Positions 38,833 through 48,054 of a stretch of 64,000 nucleotides of DNA are shown here, piece after piece. The translations under genes were made by a program, and so were the position numbers. The notes under the pieces were generated by a model. That model was not told the DNA's origin, ran no database searches, and saw only the letters and a list, made by a program, of their open reading frames with translations. Numbering within the stretch: the first letter of the stretch is position 1; each line of letters begins with the position of its first letter. The stretch is from Methylococcaceae bacterium (lineage in GTDB: Bacteria; Pseudomonadota; Gammaproteobacteria; Methylococcales; Methylomonadaceae): NCBI GenBank assembly GCA_006844705.1, contig SPJS01000066.1, forward strand, positions 1 through 64,000, in the 5' to 3' direction.

Positions 38833-39800
38833 CAGGCTGGGGTGTCGGCACCGGGCAGTTTGACCTGCTCCTCCAGGGTGGCGAAGACCTGCAGTGCATT
38901 CTGGCCTTCCAGCATGGCCTCTGCGGTCAGGATTAGGCGGTGGCTGATGGTGAGTGGGGCGGCTGATTTTATATCATCGGGGATCAGGTAATCGCGTCCA
39001 TCCAGCGCTGCTTCAACCCGAGCACAGCGCATAAGAGCCAGTGCGCCGCGGGTGGATAGTCCCAGACTGATGTGTGGGTGGTTGCGGGTGGCGGCTGCCA
39101 GTCGAATCGCATATTGATACAATTCAGGTTCAACATGCACCGCCGCAACCTCATTTCGTGCCTGTTGCAGCAGATTTTCCGGCAGGGCATTTATCCCGGC
39201 CACAGGCGCAAGATGGCCGCCGCCGGGTTTGTCATAACGGCTGAGAATTTCAGCTTCGGTTGCCGCGGCGGGGTAGTCGATGTTCAGGCGCACCAGAAAA
39301 CGATCCACCTGTGACTCCGGCAGCGGGTACACGCCTTCAAAGTCGAACGGGTTTTGTGCGGCAATGAGAAAGAAATTCTCGCTTAACGGATAGGTTTTGC
39401 GATCCAGCGAGACCTGGTTTTCTTCCATGGCCTGCAATAAGGCGGATTGGGTTTTCGGGCCGGTGCGGTTGATTTCATCGACCAGCACCACGTCATTGAA
39501 CAGCGGGCCGGGCATGAAATCAAACTGGTGGCTGTCTGCATTAAATGCATGGATGCCGGTAATATCAGAGGGCATCAGGTCTGCTGTACCCTGGATGCGG
39601 CCAAAACTGCCATGTAGCAGACTGGCCACCGATTTTGCCAGCAGTGTTTTGCCCAGCCCGGGAGCTCCTTCCAGCAGCACATGGCCTTGTGCAACAATGG
39701 CCAGGGTCAGGCCATGCAGAATATCCTCCATTCCATAAACGACGTTGCCGATTTCATCATGCAAAAGAGTTTTCAGTTGTTGGGCTTGGGTTTGGCTCAT
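38832..39800 (-). CDS. MoxR family AAA+ ATPase
   Basis: 322 residues. Walker A EGAPGLGKTLLAKS, Walker B VVLVDEINRTGPK, sensor FFLIAAQNPFDFEG and the MoxR sensor-2 LGLSTRGALALMRCAR are all visible. It probably remodels or activates the vWA-like DUF58 partner in the membrane operon. The start overlaps the DUF4350 stop (ATGA). Confidence 0.93.
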   Translation of the reverse strand: MSQTQAQQLKTLLHDEIGNVVYGMEDILHGLTLAIVAQGHVLLEGAPGLGKTLLAKSVASLLHGSFGRIQGTADLMPSDITGIHAFNADSHQFDFMPGPLFNDVVLVDEINRTGPKTQSALLQAMEENQVSLDRKTYPLSENFFLIAAQNPFDFEGVYPLPESQVDRFLVRLNIDYPAAATEAEILSRYDKPGGGHLAPVAGINALPENLLQQARNEVAAVHVEPELYQYAIRLAAATRNHPHISLGLSTRGALALMRCARVEAALDGRDYLIPDDIKSAAPLTISHRLILTAEAMLEGQNALQVFATLEEQVKLPGADTPA

Positions 39801-41089
39801 AAAACAAGTGTCCTGATGTGGGTAATTGTTCGGGTTAATCTTAGCAGCGATATGCGTTTGTTTTGGCGGGCAGTGTGTAGAAAGTCAAGCTCAGCCGGGT
39901 GGATGCGGTTATGCGCGGCCAGCCATGTCCACACTTGCTGTTCCTGAGTAAAATGCCGTTGACGCATGATGTCTTCACAAAAATGACGGATCAATTCATC
40001 CCTTAGCTGGGTTTTATTCAGATGACGGGCAAGGAAATGCGTCATCATGTTGATGGTATCTCTGGCGGACACGGGCGCAGTTTTTTCTCGTGCCGGGGCA
40101 AGACGGAGGCTATAACCGATGACATAGCACAGCCAGATAAACAGTATCCAGGCCAGCGTCCAGTGTAGGCGGCTGTCTTTAAAAAAACGCTGTGGATCGT
40201 ATAAATCCGACAGGCCAAAATGATAATCGTCTATCAGCAGCTGGCTTCCTGCCGCCAGTCCCTGATTGATCAGGTTGCTGATGAAGCGGGCATTTTCTCC
40301 CTTATCCAGTTGGGCGTTACCCAACATGTCAGCGTGCAGTAAGATGATGATCTGGCCTTTGCCTGCGCTTAACAGCCAGGCCATTGGCGTGCCCAAATGG
40401 GCATGATGCAGCAGCTGCAGGGAAAAATTGTGCTCATTATCAGTGGATAATGTCCAGTATTCGTATTGCAGATAATTAACAGCCTTCACCTTGATCTGGC
40501 CGATGCCTGAAGTCAGCGGGTGTGTCAGCGAAGCATGCAGTTCGATGTCTTTGGGAATATGTTCAGACATGCGCGCCTGCAGCTGATTGATTTCTTCTTT
40601 CAGCGAGTCTGGTTTGTCATTCTGTTCTTCTTCAGTGTGGTCGAGATCTTTTTTATCAAGCTGCCAGCCAAAGCGGGAAATAAATTTTTTGAGAGCACAA
40701 TAGCAGTCATCTTCTGCATTCCAGGCAGGATATTGATAAACATTACCTGCAGCAATCAGCGTGTTGCCACGTCTTACCCATTCATATAAACCGTCCCATT
40801 CCTTGTCGAGCACAGTAACTTTTGCAGGTAACACGCTTAATAATATATTGCCGGTGGCAGGCAGCTTGTCACTGGATTCAAGATCGCTGAATCGTGTTCT
40901 TAAGCGGGTGACCGGAATATTGCTTTGCTGCAACCATAGATACACGCCTTTTAAACCGGCAGCCCCGGTATCCTCAGTGGTTGGCAGGGACAGCTGTTTA
41001 TCCGGCGCAGGTGTTGGCCGGGAAAGCAGTGCATAGGCAATCACTGCTGCCAGGATGGCAAAACACAGCGAGACCAGGCGTTCTTTCAT
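39797..41089 (-). CDS. DUF4350 membrane protein
   Basis: 430 residues from the ATG at 41089, which overlaps the upstream stop in ATGA form; a start at 41128 would overlap by 43 bases and is less likely. One N-terminal helix, a GATase1-like periplasmic domain with LSLPTTEDTGAAGLKGVYLW near residue 40, one helix near residue 325, and a cytoplasmic tail. DUF4350 proteins belong to the MoxR/DUF58/DUF4129 operons. Role unknown. Confidence 0.82.
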   Translation of the reverse strand: MKERLVSLCFAILAAVIAYALLSRPTPAPDKQLSLPTTEDTGAAGLKGVYLWLQQSNIPVTRLRTRFSDLESSDKLPATGNILLSVLPAKVTVLDKEWDGLYEWVRRGNTLIAAGNVYQYPAWNAEDDCYCALKKFISRFGWQLDKKDLDHTEEEQNDKPDSLKEEINQLQARMSEHIPKDIELHASLTHPLTSGIGQIKVKAVNYLQYEYWTLSTDNEHNFSLQLLHHAHLGTPMAWLLSAGKGQIIILLHADMLGNAQLDKGENARFISNLINQGLAAGSQLLIDDYHFGLSDLYDPQRFFKDSRLHWTLAWILFIWLCYVIGYSLRLAPAREKTAPVSARDTINMMTHFLARHLNKTQLRDELIRHFCEDIMRQRHFTQEQQVWTWLAAHNRIHPAELDFLHTARQNKRISLLRLTRTITHIRTLVL

Positions 41090-41967
41090 TCTGTTTTCTC
41101 CAACAGACTGTTCAGCAGCTGATGGCACTCGTTTACCTGCGAGTCAGTACAATCCTGAGGGCTGTACAGGCAGGGTTCTGAATAGCTGACCAGATGAGAA
41201 AACGCACTGGATTTGGCGTTTTTCTGGTTGCTTAAGCGCTTGGCAACCTGGCGATAGGTCAGGCTGGCATCGCATGGAATATATTGTTTTTGCACCAGAA
41301 AATTCAGTGCTTGTTGTAATTGATGATTAATTTTCTGGCGCGGGGATAATGTCGAAAAGGGCTTGCCGTTTTGATCGGCGGATGCTGTTGGGTGTTCAGC
41401 CAGGGACGGGTTGGCTCCGCGCTGAAACAGTCTGCGAAATACACCTATTTGATACAGTTCATTCAACACCATCCACAAGGCGGTCAATACCAGCAGGGCC
41501 AGCAACACATAAAACGTGGATTGAGCCGCTTCAGGGGTAAAATTAATACTTTCAAGAAATTGTTTAAGCCACTGGAATTCTGATTCATAGTCGCTGGTGT
41601 CCAGGCTTTTTAACCAGTTCATAAACGCTTTCCACCATTCCCATTCGCTTTCCACCTTGTCAGGTGTGCGGATTAAATCCAGCAGCGAAGTCAGGTTATT
41701 GTATTGAACAGCTTGATGGGGACTTTGGCGCTGGAAGCTGTTGTGCAAAAATTCCAGTTGCGATCGCGACATAAATACCGGCAAATCTGCCCTGAATTCA
41801 GTTTGATCAAGTGGTTGAATATAGTGTACAAGCGCAGGGCAATCAGCGGAAATGTCGATGTTTTGCTGGCCCGAGTTTGACAGGCGTTGCAAACAGGCTG
41901 CAACACCGACACTATCAGCCTGAACGTGACATACAGGAATAAGCAGCAGGGCGAGCAGCCAGCGCAT
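41086..41967 (-). CDS. DUF4129-type membrane protein
   Basis: 293 residues. A signal peptide (LLALLLIPVCHVQA) is followed by a periplasmic helical part, one membrane helix around 145-165 (FYVLLALLVLTALWMVLNEL), and a cytoplasmic C-terminal domain with the DUF4129-like DASLTYRQVAKRL region. Family call rests on position and topology as much as on motif. Confidence 0.75.
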   Translation of the reverse strand: MRWLLALLLIPVCHVQADSVGVAACLQRLSNSGQQNIDISADCPALVHYIQPLDQTEFRADLPVFMSRSQLEFLHNSFQRQSPHQAVQYNNLTSLLDLIRTPDKVESEWEWWKAFMNWLKSLDTSDYESEFQWLKQFLESINFTPEAAQSTFYVLLALLVLTALWMVLNELYQIGVFRRLFQRGANPSLAEHPTASADQNGKPFSTLSPRQKINHQLQQALNFLVQKQYIPCDASLTYRQVAKRLSNQKNAKSSAFSHLVSYSEPCLYSPQDCTDSQVNECHQLLNSLLEKTE

Positions 41968-42722
41968 TATTGTGCCAGTCTGGCTTCCAGGTCAGCGCCT
42001 GATTTACGCAATTTCAGGTCATGAAACTGTGCGTAGCCGACGACCATAAAAAACGGTGTGGTGAATGCGGACATCAGGCTGGTGACAATATATAAAATCA
42101 TGCTGCTTTCGGTATCAATCAGTGCCGAGACAAAGCCAAGAATGAAATAAACCACGGTCACCAACACACCGGGAGCCAGAAACACGGTCATGGTGCGCCA
42201 CCAGTTGCCCCAGACCAGCATATGGCTTTCTTTCAGGGCCTGAAACGGGCCCGCTGAATCCAAGGTGATAAAGTACAAAAAGAATAACAGCGATAACCAG
42301 AGAATCAGGCCGGGAATGACAAGTAACAAGCAGCCTGTCAGGAACGCAATCATATACAGAATGCTTGACCACGCGGAAGGCAGAAACTTTTTCAAACCCA
42401 GTATAAATGCATCGGTTAATGAGTCTTCAACATCTTGTGCCACATTGTCAATGCGGTAAATCATGGCGATATACACAATTAATAACAGGAGTGATACGAT
42501 GCCAATTACACTGAATGCTGCGATTAAATTTCCCATGTTTGGCTCGCTGGGAATAGCCATTGCATCAAGCAGCAATGCTTCATTCGTCAGGTTCATCCCC
42601 ACATAGGACAAGGCCAGGATAATTGAAAATGCCAGCAATTTTTTAAAGCATGCAACATACAGACGAATACTGCTGTCCAGCACCTTGCCAATGCTTGATG
42701 GTTCCGACGCTAAAAGACGCAT
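41967..42722 (-). CDS. multi-pass membrane protein at head of MoxR operon
   Basis: 251 residues from the ATG at 42722 (AAGGA nine bases upstream; a TTG at 42728 is too close). About six membrane helices, with IGKVLDSSIRLYVACFKKLL at the N-terminus resembling glycerophosphodiester phosphodiesterase membrane-domain or YciC-like proteins. No catalytic motif is seen. First gene of the seven-gene operon that runs to SpoIIM. Confidence 0.7.
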   Translation of the reverse strand: MRLLASEPSSIGKVLDSSIRLYVACFKKLLAFSIILALSYVGMNLTNEALLLDAMAIPSEPNMGNLIAAFSVIGIVSLLLLIVYIAMIYRIDNVAQDVEDSLTDAFILGLKKFLPSAWSSILYMIAFLTGCLLLVIPGLILWLSLLFFLYFITLDSAGPFQALKESHMLVWGNWWRTMTVFLAPGVLVTVVYFILGFVSALIDTESSMILYIVTSLMSAFTTPFFMVVGYAQFHDLKLRKSGADLEARLAQ

Positions 42723-42935
42723 AAGCAAATCCTTACAGTTAAGGTTGAATGTATAGTCGGCAATTGAAGAAAATCAGTTGCCGCAAGAGCAAGCCGTCAT
42801 GTGTTGATCACGGTGCTGAAAATCAGCATCTGCAGGCCAGAATTCGACGCGTGACGGACTATCGAAAATTCACTTGAGTATAGATGTTTTTAAACTTTAT
42901 GTTATTACATTTGATCCACGGCTTGCCCGTGGAAT

Positions 42936-42982
42936 AAAGAGCCGTTACTGTAGGCGATGAAAAGGTGAGAAAACGGCTCTTT
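42936..42982 (-). terminator. hairpin after the 42993 gene
   Basis: Perfect 11-bp stem AAAGAGCCGTT/AACGGCTCTTT with a 25-base loop, 11 bases beyond the minus-strand stop. A second small hairpin (CCACGG/CCGTGG) follows. The T-tract is short, so efficiency is uncertain. Confidence 0.6.
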
Positions 42983-42992
42983 AGGGTTTTGA

Positions 42993-43424
42993 TTATTGAT
43001 ATTTTTGCATGCCGCGTAATTGCAGCAGGGCGGCCTCGATTTTAGCGGTTGCGGCATCATCCAGCTCATTGTTTTTATACACTTTATCCAACAGACCTTC
43101 TTCTACCAAAGCATCTTTAATCCAGCGTTTCGTGAAGCGGTAGTTACTGGCGACTTTGGATTCTTCTCCGGTAGCCGGGTTTCTCAGGGTTTCCGGAAGC
43201 TCGGCTGATGATGCAGGTGCTGATGCGGTGACTTTTTTGGCGGGTGTTGGTTTTTTTGCTGCCGGAGCTGGTTTTGGCTTACTTGCCGGTTTAGCTGCAG
43301 CAGATTTGGGAGCAGGCTTAACCGGGCTTGCTTTTTTTGCTTTAGCTTCTTTTTCACATTCCAGAACGTGATAGACAACATAAGCGACAAACACGGTGGT
43401 TAAAATAAAAATAATTTCAGCCAT
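42993..43424 (-). CDS. membrane-anchored Ala/Lys/Pro-rich protein of unknown function
   Basis: 143 residues after GAGGAG. One N-terminal helix (EIIFILTTVFVAYVVYHVL), then about 55 residues of Ala-Lys-Pro repeats, then a compact C-terminal domain (residues ~80-143) with LRNPATGEESKVASNYRF and WIKDALVEEGLLDKVY. The linker looks like that of proteins reaching across or along the membrane. I do not recognise the domain. Confidence 0.7.
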   Translation of the reverse strand: MAEIIFILTTVFVAYVVYHVLECEKEAKAKKASPVKPAPKSAAAKPASKPKPAPAAKKPTPAKKVTASAPASSAELPETLRNPATGEESKVASNYRFTKRWIKDALVEEGLLDKVYKNNELDDAATAKIEAALLQLRGMQKYQ

Positions 43425-43450
43425 GGAAACTCCTCTATTGTTTTAGTTAT

Positions 43451-43546
43451 GGGATCCTCTATAAGGTGTACTGTTTCGTGAGAGTAAGGCGGAAGTACAT
43501 GTTGTCAACGCCGCTATCGCGGAAAAGTACATTTATAGAGATGCCC
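43451..43546. mobile_element. MITE-like element B with terminal inverted repeats and TTAT duplication
   Basis: 96 bp. The ends GGGATCCTCTATAA and GGGCATCTCTATAA (inverted) enclose the block order shared with element A. TTAT lies directly on both sides (43447-43450, 43547-43550), consistent with a four-base target duplication. Compared with A, it lacks about 45 central bases. It lies between the start of the 42993 gene and the stop of ubiI. Confidence 0.7.
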
Positions 43547-43607
43547 TTATACGGGACAGCTCATGCGCGGACTATACCAGATGCACATGATGCAGGTAAA
43601 GATGCGG

Positions 43608-44828
43608 CTACCAGCAGGGGAGGCTTTGCGCCAGCAGTGGGATATCACTGCGTAACCCCATCGCATGCTGATTGAACATATTTTTGATCTGCGCGCTATG
43701 ATTAATCCAGTTCATGCCGCCAGAGCGTAGTTTGCTGAAGGCCGGGTTATGATGGGCGAATGTTTTATTCAGCACATCCATCGCCGACATCATCAGCAGA
43801 TTGTCACCTTTACGCTGGCGTTCATACTGACGCAATATTTTTTGACTGCCCATTGGCCGACCGGCCTGTTTTCCCTTGATGACAAGCTCGGCCAACGTTG
43901 CGGCATCCAGCAAACCGGCATTGGCGCCTTGTCCGGCAAGCGGATGCATGGCATGCGCGGCATCGCCTGCCAGTACCATGTGTGGTGCACAGTAGTGGTT
44001 GGCATATTGAAACTTCAATGGAAATGCGGCACGTTGACTGGTTGCCAGCATATCTCCGAGGATACCGCCCGATGCCTGATGCAGCTTGTCCAGAAAGGCC
44101 TGTTCATTCAGTTGCAAACAGGATTGAGCGGTTTCGGTGGATAAGGTCCACACGATGGAGCACTGCCCGTTGTGCAGAGGGAGGAACGCCAGTGGGCCTT
44201 CATCCAGAAAACGTTGCCATGCGGTGTGTTGATGCGGCCGGTCTGTTGTAATGGTTGCGACCAGGCCATCCTGACGATAAGGCCAGCCGGTCACAGAAAT
44301 TCCGGCTTGCTGGCGTAAAAAAGATTCACGGCCGTCAGCTGCGATCAATAGCGGGGTCGAGAGTTGCTTGCCGTTGTCCAGGGTGAGCTCGGCCTGCGAA
44401 TCAGCCAACTGTAATGAGCTGATTTTATGCCCGGTTAGGCATTGTGAAGACGGCAGCGATTGCAATTTATGCCATAATGCAGCAATTGTGACCCGGTTTT
44501 CCACAATATGGCCGAGCTCGTTAAAATCTGTATCTGCACAGTCGAAATGAAGGTAGCCGTCACCATTACCGTCCCAGACTTTCATGTCGCGATAACAGCA
44601 TACGCCACGTTGAATCATGTCCGGCCAAACATCCAGCGTTTTTAAAATATTGGCGGAGGCCTGGGTGAGTGCGGAGACTCTGAGGTCAGTTGTGTTGCTC
44701 TCCCATTGCATGTGCGGGGCATGCATATCCAGCAGGATGACGTCTATATCCGCATGCGCCAGTGCACAAGCGGCGGTGGCGCCGATGATGCCGCCACCCA
44801 CTATAATTACTTCAGCGCGTTCAGCCAT
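43608..44828 (-). CDS. ubiI: ubiquinone FAD-dependent hydroxylase UbiI-like
   Basis: 406 residues of the UbiH/UbiF/VisC family. FAD-binding VIIVGGGIIGATAACALA, DG motif IAADGRESFLRQQAG and GDAAHAMHPLAGQGANAGLLDA. It should hydroxylate the quinone ring (C5 in E. coli UbiI). Position after ubiH matches E. coli; ring-position specificity is inferred. The start overlaps the ubiH stop by one base. Confidence 0.88.
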   Translation of the reverse strand: MAERAEVIIVGGGIIGATAACALAHADIDVILLDMHAPHMQWESNTTDLRVSALTQASANILKTLDVWPDMIQRGVCCYRDMKVWDGNGDGYLHFDCADTDFNELGHIVENRVTIAALWHKLQSLPSSQCLTGHKISSLQLADSQAELTLDNGKQLSTPLLIAADGRESFLRQQAGISVTGWPYRQDGLVATITTDRPHQHTAWQRFLDEGPLAFLPLHNGQCSIVWTLSTETAQSCLQLNEQAFLDKLHQASGGILGDMLATSQRAAFPLKFQYANHYCAPHMVLAGDAAHAMHPLAGQGANAGLLDAATLAELVIKGKQAGRPMGSQKILRQYERQRKGDNLLMMSAMDVLNKTFAHHNPAFSKLRSGGMNWINHSAQIKNMFNQHAMGLRSDIPLLAQSLPCW

Positions 44829-46030
44829 TAACGTTTGGTACCGATTCGGGGTTGTCTTTCAGCCAGTCCCATCGCATGACGGGTCAGCCAGGATTTGGCA
44901 ACGGGCAGGTGATCCAGTGTGGCCAGCCCGGTATTTCTTGCCAAAGCCATCGGCATCCAGTTGTTGGAGAAAATTTTAACCAGATTATCGGTAAACCGGA
45001 TGGTATTGTCATGGTCCTGACGACGCAGAGAAGCGTAGTCAGCCAGCAAATCGTCCTGGCCAATATCCTGCGGCTGGTCGAGTATTTTTTCCGCCAGCGC
45101 GACGACATCTCGCAATCCCAGGTTAAAGCCCTGTCCGGCGACGGGATGTAATTGATGAATCGCATTTCCGATCAGAACCACCCGCTTATCAGTCATCTTC
45201 TGCGCACGGATTAATTGCAGCGGAAACGCGCGGCGAGGTGCAGACAGGGTTAATTCTCCCAGCATATAGCCAAAGCAATCTTGTAGCTGGCTGATAAATA
45301 AGGCATCATTTTCCAGTTGCATCGTTTCGGCATCGTCATGCGTGCGCGTCCACACCACAGACATTTGATGGCTGCCGATAGGAAGCAAAGCCAACGGGCC
45401 GGATTCGGTAAAGCGCTCATAAGCCGTGTTATGGTGCGGGCGAGAACAGGTGACGCTAGTGACCAACGCGGTTTGGCGATATTCCGTGTTGCTTAACGCA
45501 ATGTCTAGCAGATTTCTGACGGTGGAATTGCCGCCATCGGCACCGACCAGTAATCTGGCGCTCAGGTTATCAGGGAGTTGATCAGATTTCAGGTGTACAT
45601 TGATGCTGTCCGGCCCTGCCATGATGCCTGCGACCCGCGCCGGACTAAGGTCTTTGGCACTGGTTTCTGCCACCCTGTTGGCAACATGGGTTTCGATATC
45701 ACGAGCGCTGATCACATAGCCCAGGGCAGGTACGTTTTGCTGGTGTGCAGACAGGCGAGTTTTGCCAAAATGGCCTTTGTCTGAAATATGAATATCCTTG
45801 ATCGGCGTGGCTTTATCAGCAATGTCCTGCCAGATGCCCATGGATTTCAGCATGTTGACGGTACCGGCAGCCAGCGCCAGAGCACGGTCACCGGCTGGAG
45901 ATGTGGCCAGCTGTTGTTTGCTTTGGGCTTCGATGATGCCTATGTTAAGGTCGCTGTCACGTAATGCCAGCGCCAGACAGTTACCGGCCAGCCCACCACC
46001 GGCGATTAACAGGTCAAAATCATGCGGCAT
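44828..46030 (-). CDS. ubiH: 2-octaprenyl-6-methoxyphenol hydroxylase
   Basis: 400 residues. FAD-binding LLIAGGGLAGNCLALALRD, LVGADGGNSTVRNL, and the UbiH-like GNAIHQLHPVAGQGFNLGLRD. It hydroxylates C1 of the ubiquinone ring. It overlaps pepP by 11 bases and ubiI by one base, so translation of the block is likely coupled. Confidence 0.9.
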   Translation of the reverse strand: MPHDFDLLIAGGGLAGNCLALALRDSDLNIGIIEAQSKQQLATSPAGDRALALAAGTVNMLKSMGIWQDIADKATPIKDIHISDKGHFGKTRLSAHQQNVPALGYVISARDIETHVANRVAETSAKDLSPARVAGIMAGPDSINVHLKSDQLPDNLSARLLVGADGGNSTVRNLLDIALSNTEYRQTALVTSVTCSRPHHNTAYERFTESGPLALLPIGSHQMSVVWTRTHDDAETMQLENDALFISQLQDCFGYMLGELTLSAPRRAFPLQLIRAQKMTDKRVVLIGNAIHQLHPVAGQGFNLGLRDVVALAEKILDQPQDIGQDDLLADYASLRRQDHDNTIRFTDNLVKIFSNNWMPMALARNTGLATLDHLPVAKSWLTRHAMGLAERQPRIGTKR

Positions 46031-47339
46031 GTGTGGCCTGCATTAAAGCTTCAATTTCATTTATTTCCTTAGGCACTCCAGAGGTTAACACTTCGTATCC
46101 CTGTTGGGTTACCAGGACATCATCTTCAATGCGAATGCCGATACCCCGCCATTTTTTGGCGACATCGGTGCAGTTGGGAGAGATGTATAGACCCGGCTCT
46201 ATGGTTAACACCATGCCGGGTTCCAGCAAACGCCACTGGTCATCCACTTTGTAATCACCGACATCATGCACGTCCATGCCCAGCCAATGGCCGATGCGGT
46301 GCATATAAAACTGTTTATATTTCTCTTCTTCAATCAATGTATCGACATTGCCTCCCAGCAGGCCCAGTTTGACCAGTCCCTCGGTTAACACCGTTACGGA
46401 GGCATCATGTGACAGGTTCCAAGGATTGCCGGGTTTGACCTGTTCCAGTGCGGCATATTGCGCATCAAGCACCAGCTGGTAAAGTTCACGCTGAGCCGGG
46501 CTGAACAGACCGGAAGCAGGAAAAGTGCGAGTAATATCCGCCGCGTAATGATCGCATTCCGCGCCGGCATCAATCAATATCAGATCGCTGGTGGAAATTT
46601 TGCAGTTATTCTCGGTGTAATGCAGTACGCAGGCGTTTTTTCCAGCGGCAACGATGGACGGGTAGGCGACATGGCGAAGTCCATGATGCATGAATTCATG
46701 CACCAGTTCGGCTTCTATTTGAAACTCGGTCATGCCCGGCTGACAGGTTTGCATAGCGCGGACATGAGCCTGTGCAGAAACCTTGGCCGCCTTGCGCATT
46801 TTGTCCAGCTCCGTCCTGCTTTTGATCAGGCGCATTTCGTGCAGGATATGTTCCAGCGAGACCAGCTCTCCCGGCGCACTGATTCCCTGGCGAGATAATG
46901 TGCGCAGGTGATTGATCCATTCTAGAATTTTTTGATCAAGCTCGGTATTGCGCCCCATCGGGTAATACACGCGCTGTTTGTTTTCCAGCATGCCCGGCAG
47001 AATATCGTCCAGATCGTCGATAGGAAAGGCATCATCTGCGCCAAAGTGCCGGGTTGCGCCTTCCAGTCCTGCGTGAGCGCCTTCCCACAGGGCTTTTTGT
47101 TCATCAAATTCGCGGCAGAACAAAATGTATTCGCCTTCTTTGCGCCCCGGAATAAACACGGCAAGTGCATCGGCTTCCTTGAACCCGGTCAGGTAATAAA
47201 AGTCGCTGTCCTGTCGGAACGGGTAGTCAACATCACGGTTCCGGGTACGAACACTCGCGCTGGCAATGATCGCGATGCAGCCTTCGCCAATGTGCTCCAT
47301 CAGTTGTTTGCGGCGGGATTTGAATTCAATTTGTTGCAC
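46020..47339 (-). CDS. pepP: Xaa-Pro aminopeptidase
   Basis: 439 residues. N-terminal creatinase-like domain with SASVRTRNRDVDYPFRQDSD, then the pita-bread fold with metal ligands in DAGAECDHYAADITRTFP, MHRIGHWLGMDVHD, LTIEPGLY and IRIEDDVLVT. It removes N-terminal residues before proline using two Mn2+. It lies between ygfB and ubiH, the E. coli order. Confidence 0.95.
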   Translation of the reverse strand: MQQIEFKSRRKQLMEHIGEGCIAIIASASVRTRNRDVDYPFRQDSDFYYLTGFKEADALAVFIPGRKEGEYILFCREFDEQKALWEGAHAGLEGATRHFGADDAFPIDDLDDILPGMLENKQRVYYPMGRNTELDQKILEWINHLRTLSRQGISAPGELVSLEHILHEMRLIKSRTELDKMRKAAKVSAQAHVRAMQTCQPGMTEFQIEAELVHEFMHHGLRHVAYPSIVAAGKNACVLHYTENNCKISTSDLILIDAGAECDHYAADITRTFPASGLFSPAQRELYQLVLDAQYAALEQVKPGNPWNLSHDASVTVLTEGLVKLGLLGGNVDTLIEEEKYKQFYMHRIGHWLGMDVHDVGDYKVDDQWRLLEPGMVLTIEPGLYISPNCTDVAKKWRGIGIRIEDDVLVTQQGYEVLTSGVPKEINEIEALMQATHAA

Positions 47340-47354
47340 TACTTACACCTTATC

Positions 47355-47885
47355 TTAATGCAGTTGTCGAGAGCGGGTCTGTTCCGAGATTTGTTCTTTT
47401 AGCATTAATACAGCAGAACGCAGGTATTCATGGATTTCCATCAGCAGATATTCTTCTTCATCACCGGAAACATCCGTGTCCATGCGAGAGATTTCTACGA
47501 TGTCGCGCATGATATCATCACTTTCTCCCGGCCATTGGCCGGATGAAGCCTGGTGGCCCATGCCAAATAAAAAGCCGAGGCACCAGCATCTGATGGCTTC
47601 AGCCTGGTCAGCGGCATCCGATGCATCATAGGGCAGAAACAAATCAAATTCAAACTGCTCATTTTCCGGGTTTAATAACTGGCTGGTTTGCTGATACAAA
47701 GCCAGCATGATTTCACGGTCTTCATTGATTAATTGACCGGTATCTGCAAACACTTCTTTCAACCAGTTTCCGCTGTCAGACTGAATATCGACACATAACA
47801 TGCCGGTGGCTATTCCATGCGCTTCGGAGGGGCCGAAGTCGGCATCATGTTTTTCTAAAATGTGGGCAACGGCCTCATAGTCCAT
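47355..47885 (-). CDS. ygfB: UPF0149 family protein YgfB
   Basis: 176 residues. SEAHGIATGMLCVD at the N-terminus and IRCWCLGFLFGMG in the middle are UPF0149 hallmarks. An acidic all-helical protein of uncertain role; first gene of the ygfB-pepP-ubiH-ubiI block. The opposite strand carries the zapB-like/zapA pair, about 170 bases away. Confidence 0.9.
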   Translation of the reverse strand: MDYEAVAHILEKHDADFGPSEAHGIATGMLCVDIQSDSGNWLKEVFADTGQLINEDREIMLALYQQTSQLLNPENEQFEFDLFLPYDASDAADQAEAIRCWCLGFLFGMGHQASSGQWPGESDDIMRDIVEISRMDTDVSGDEEEYLLMEIHEYLRSAVLMLKEQISEQTRSRQLH

Positions 47886-48054
47886 AGGATTAAAATTTAC
47901 CTGTAAATCCCAAAAAAATAATCCCTATGCTAACATTGTTCAGTAGCAGGATGCTAACTGCACTATTTTTAATTTTTCTCTCCTAATTCCAATGGCTTTG
48001 CTGATTTTCAATGAGTGAATGTCCGTTTTATTTTTTAATGTTTTTATCATCGTA

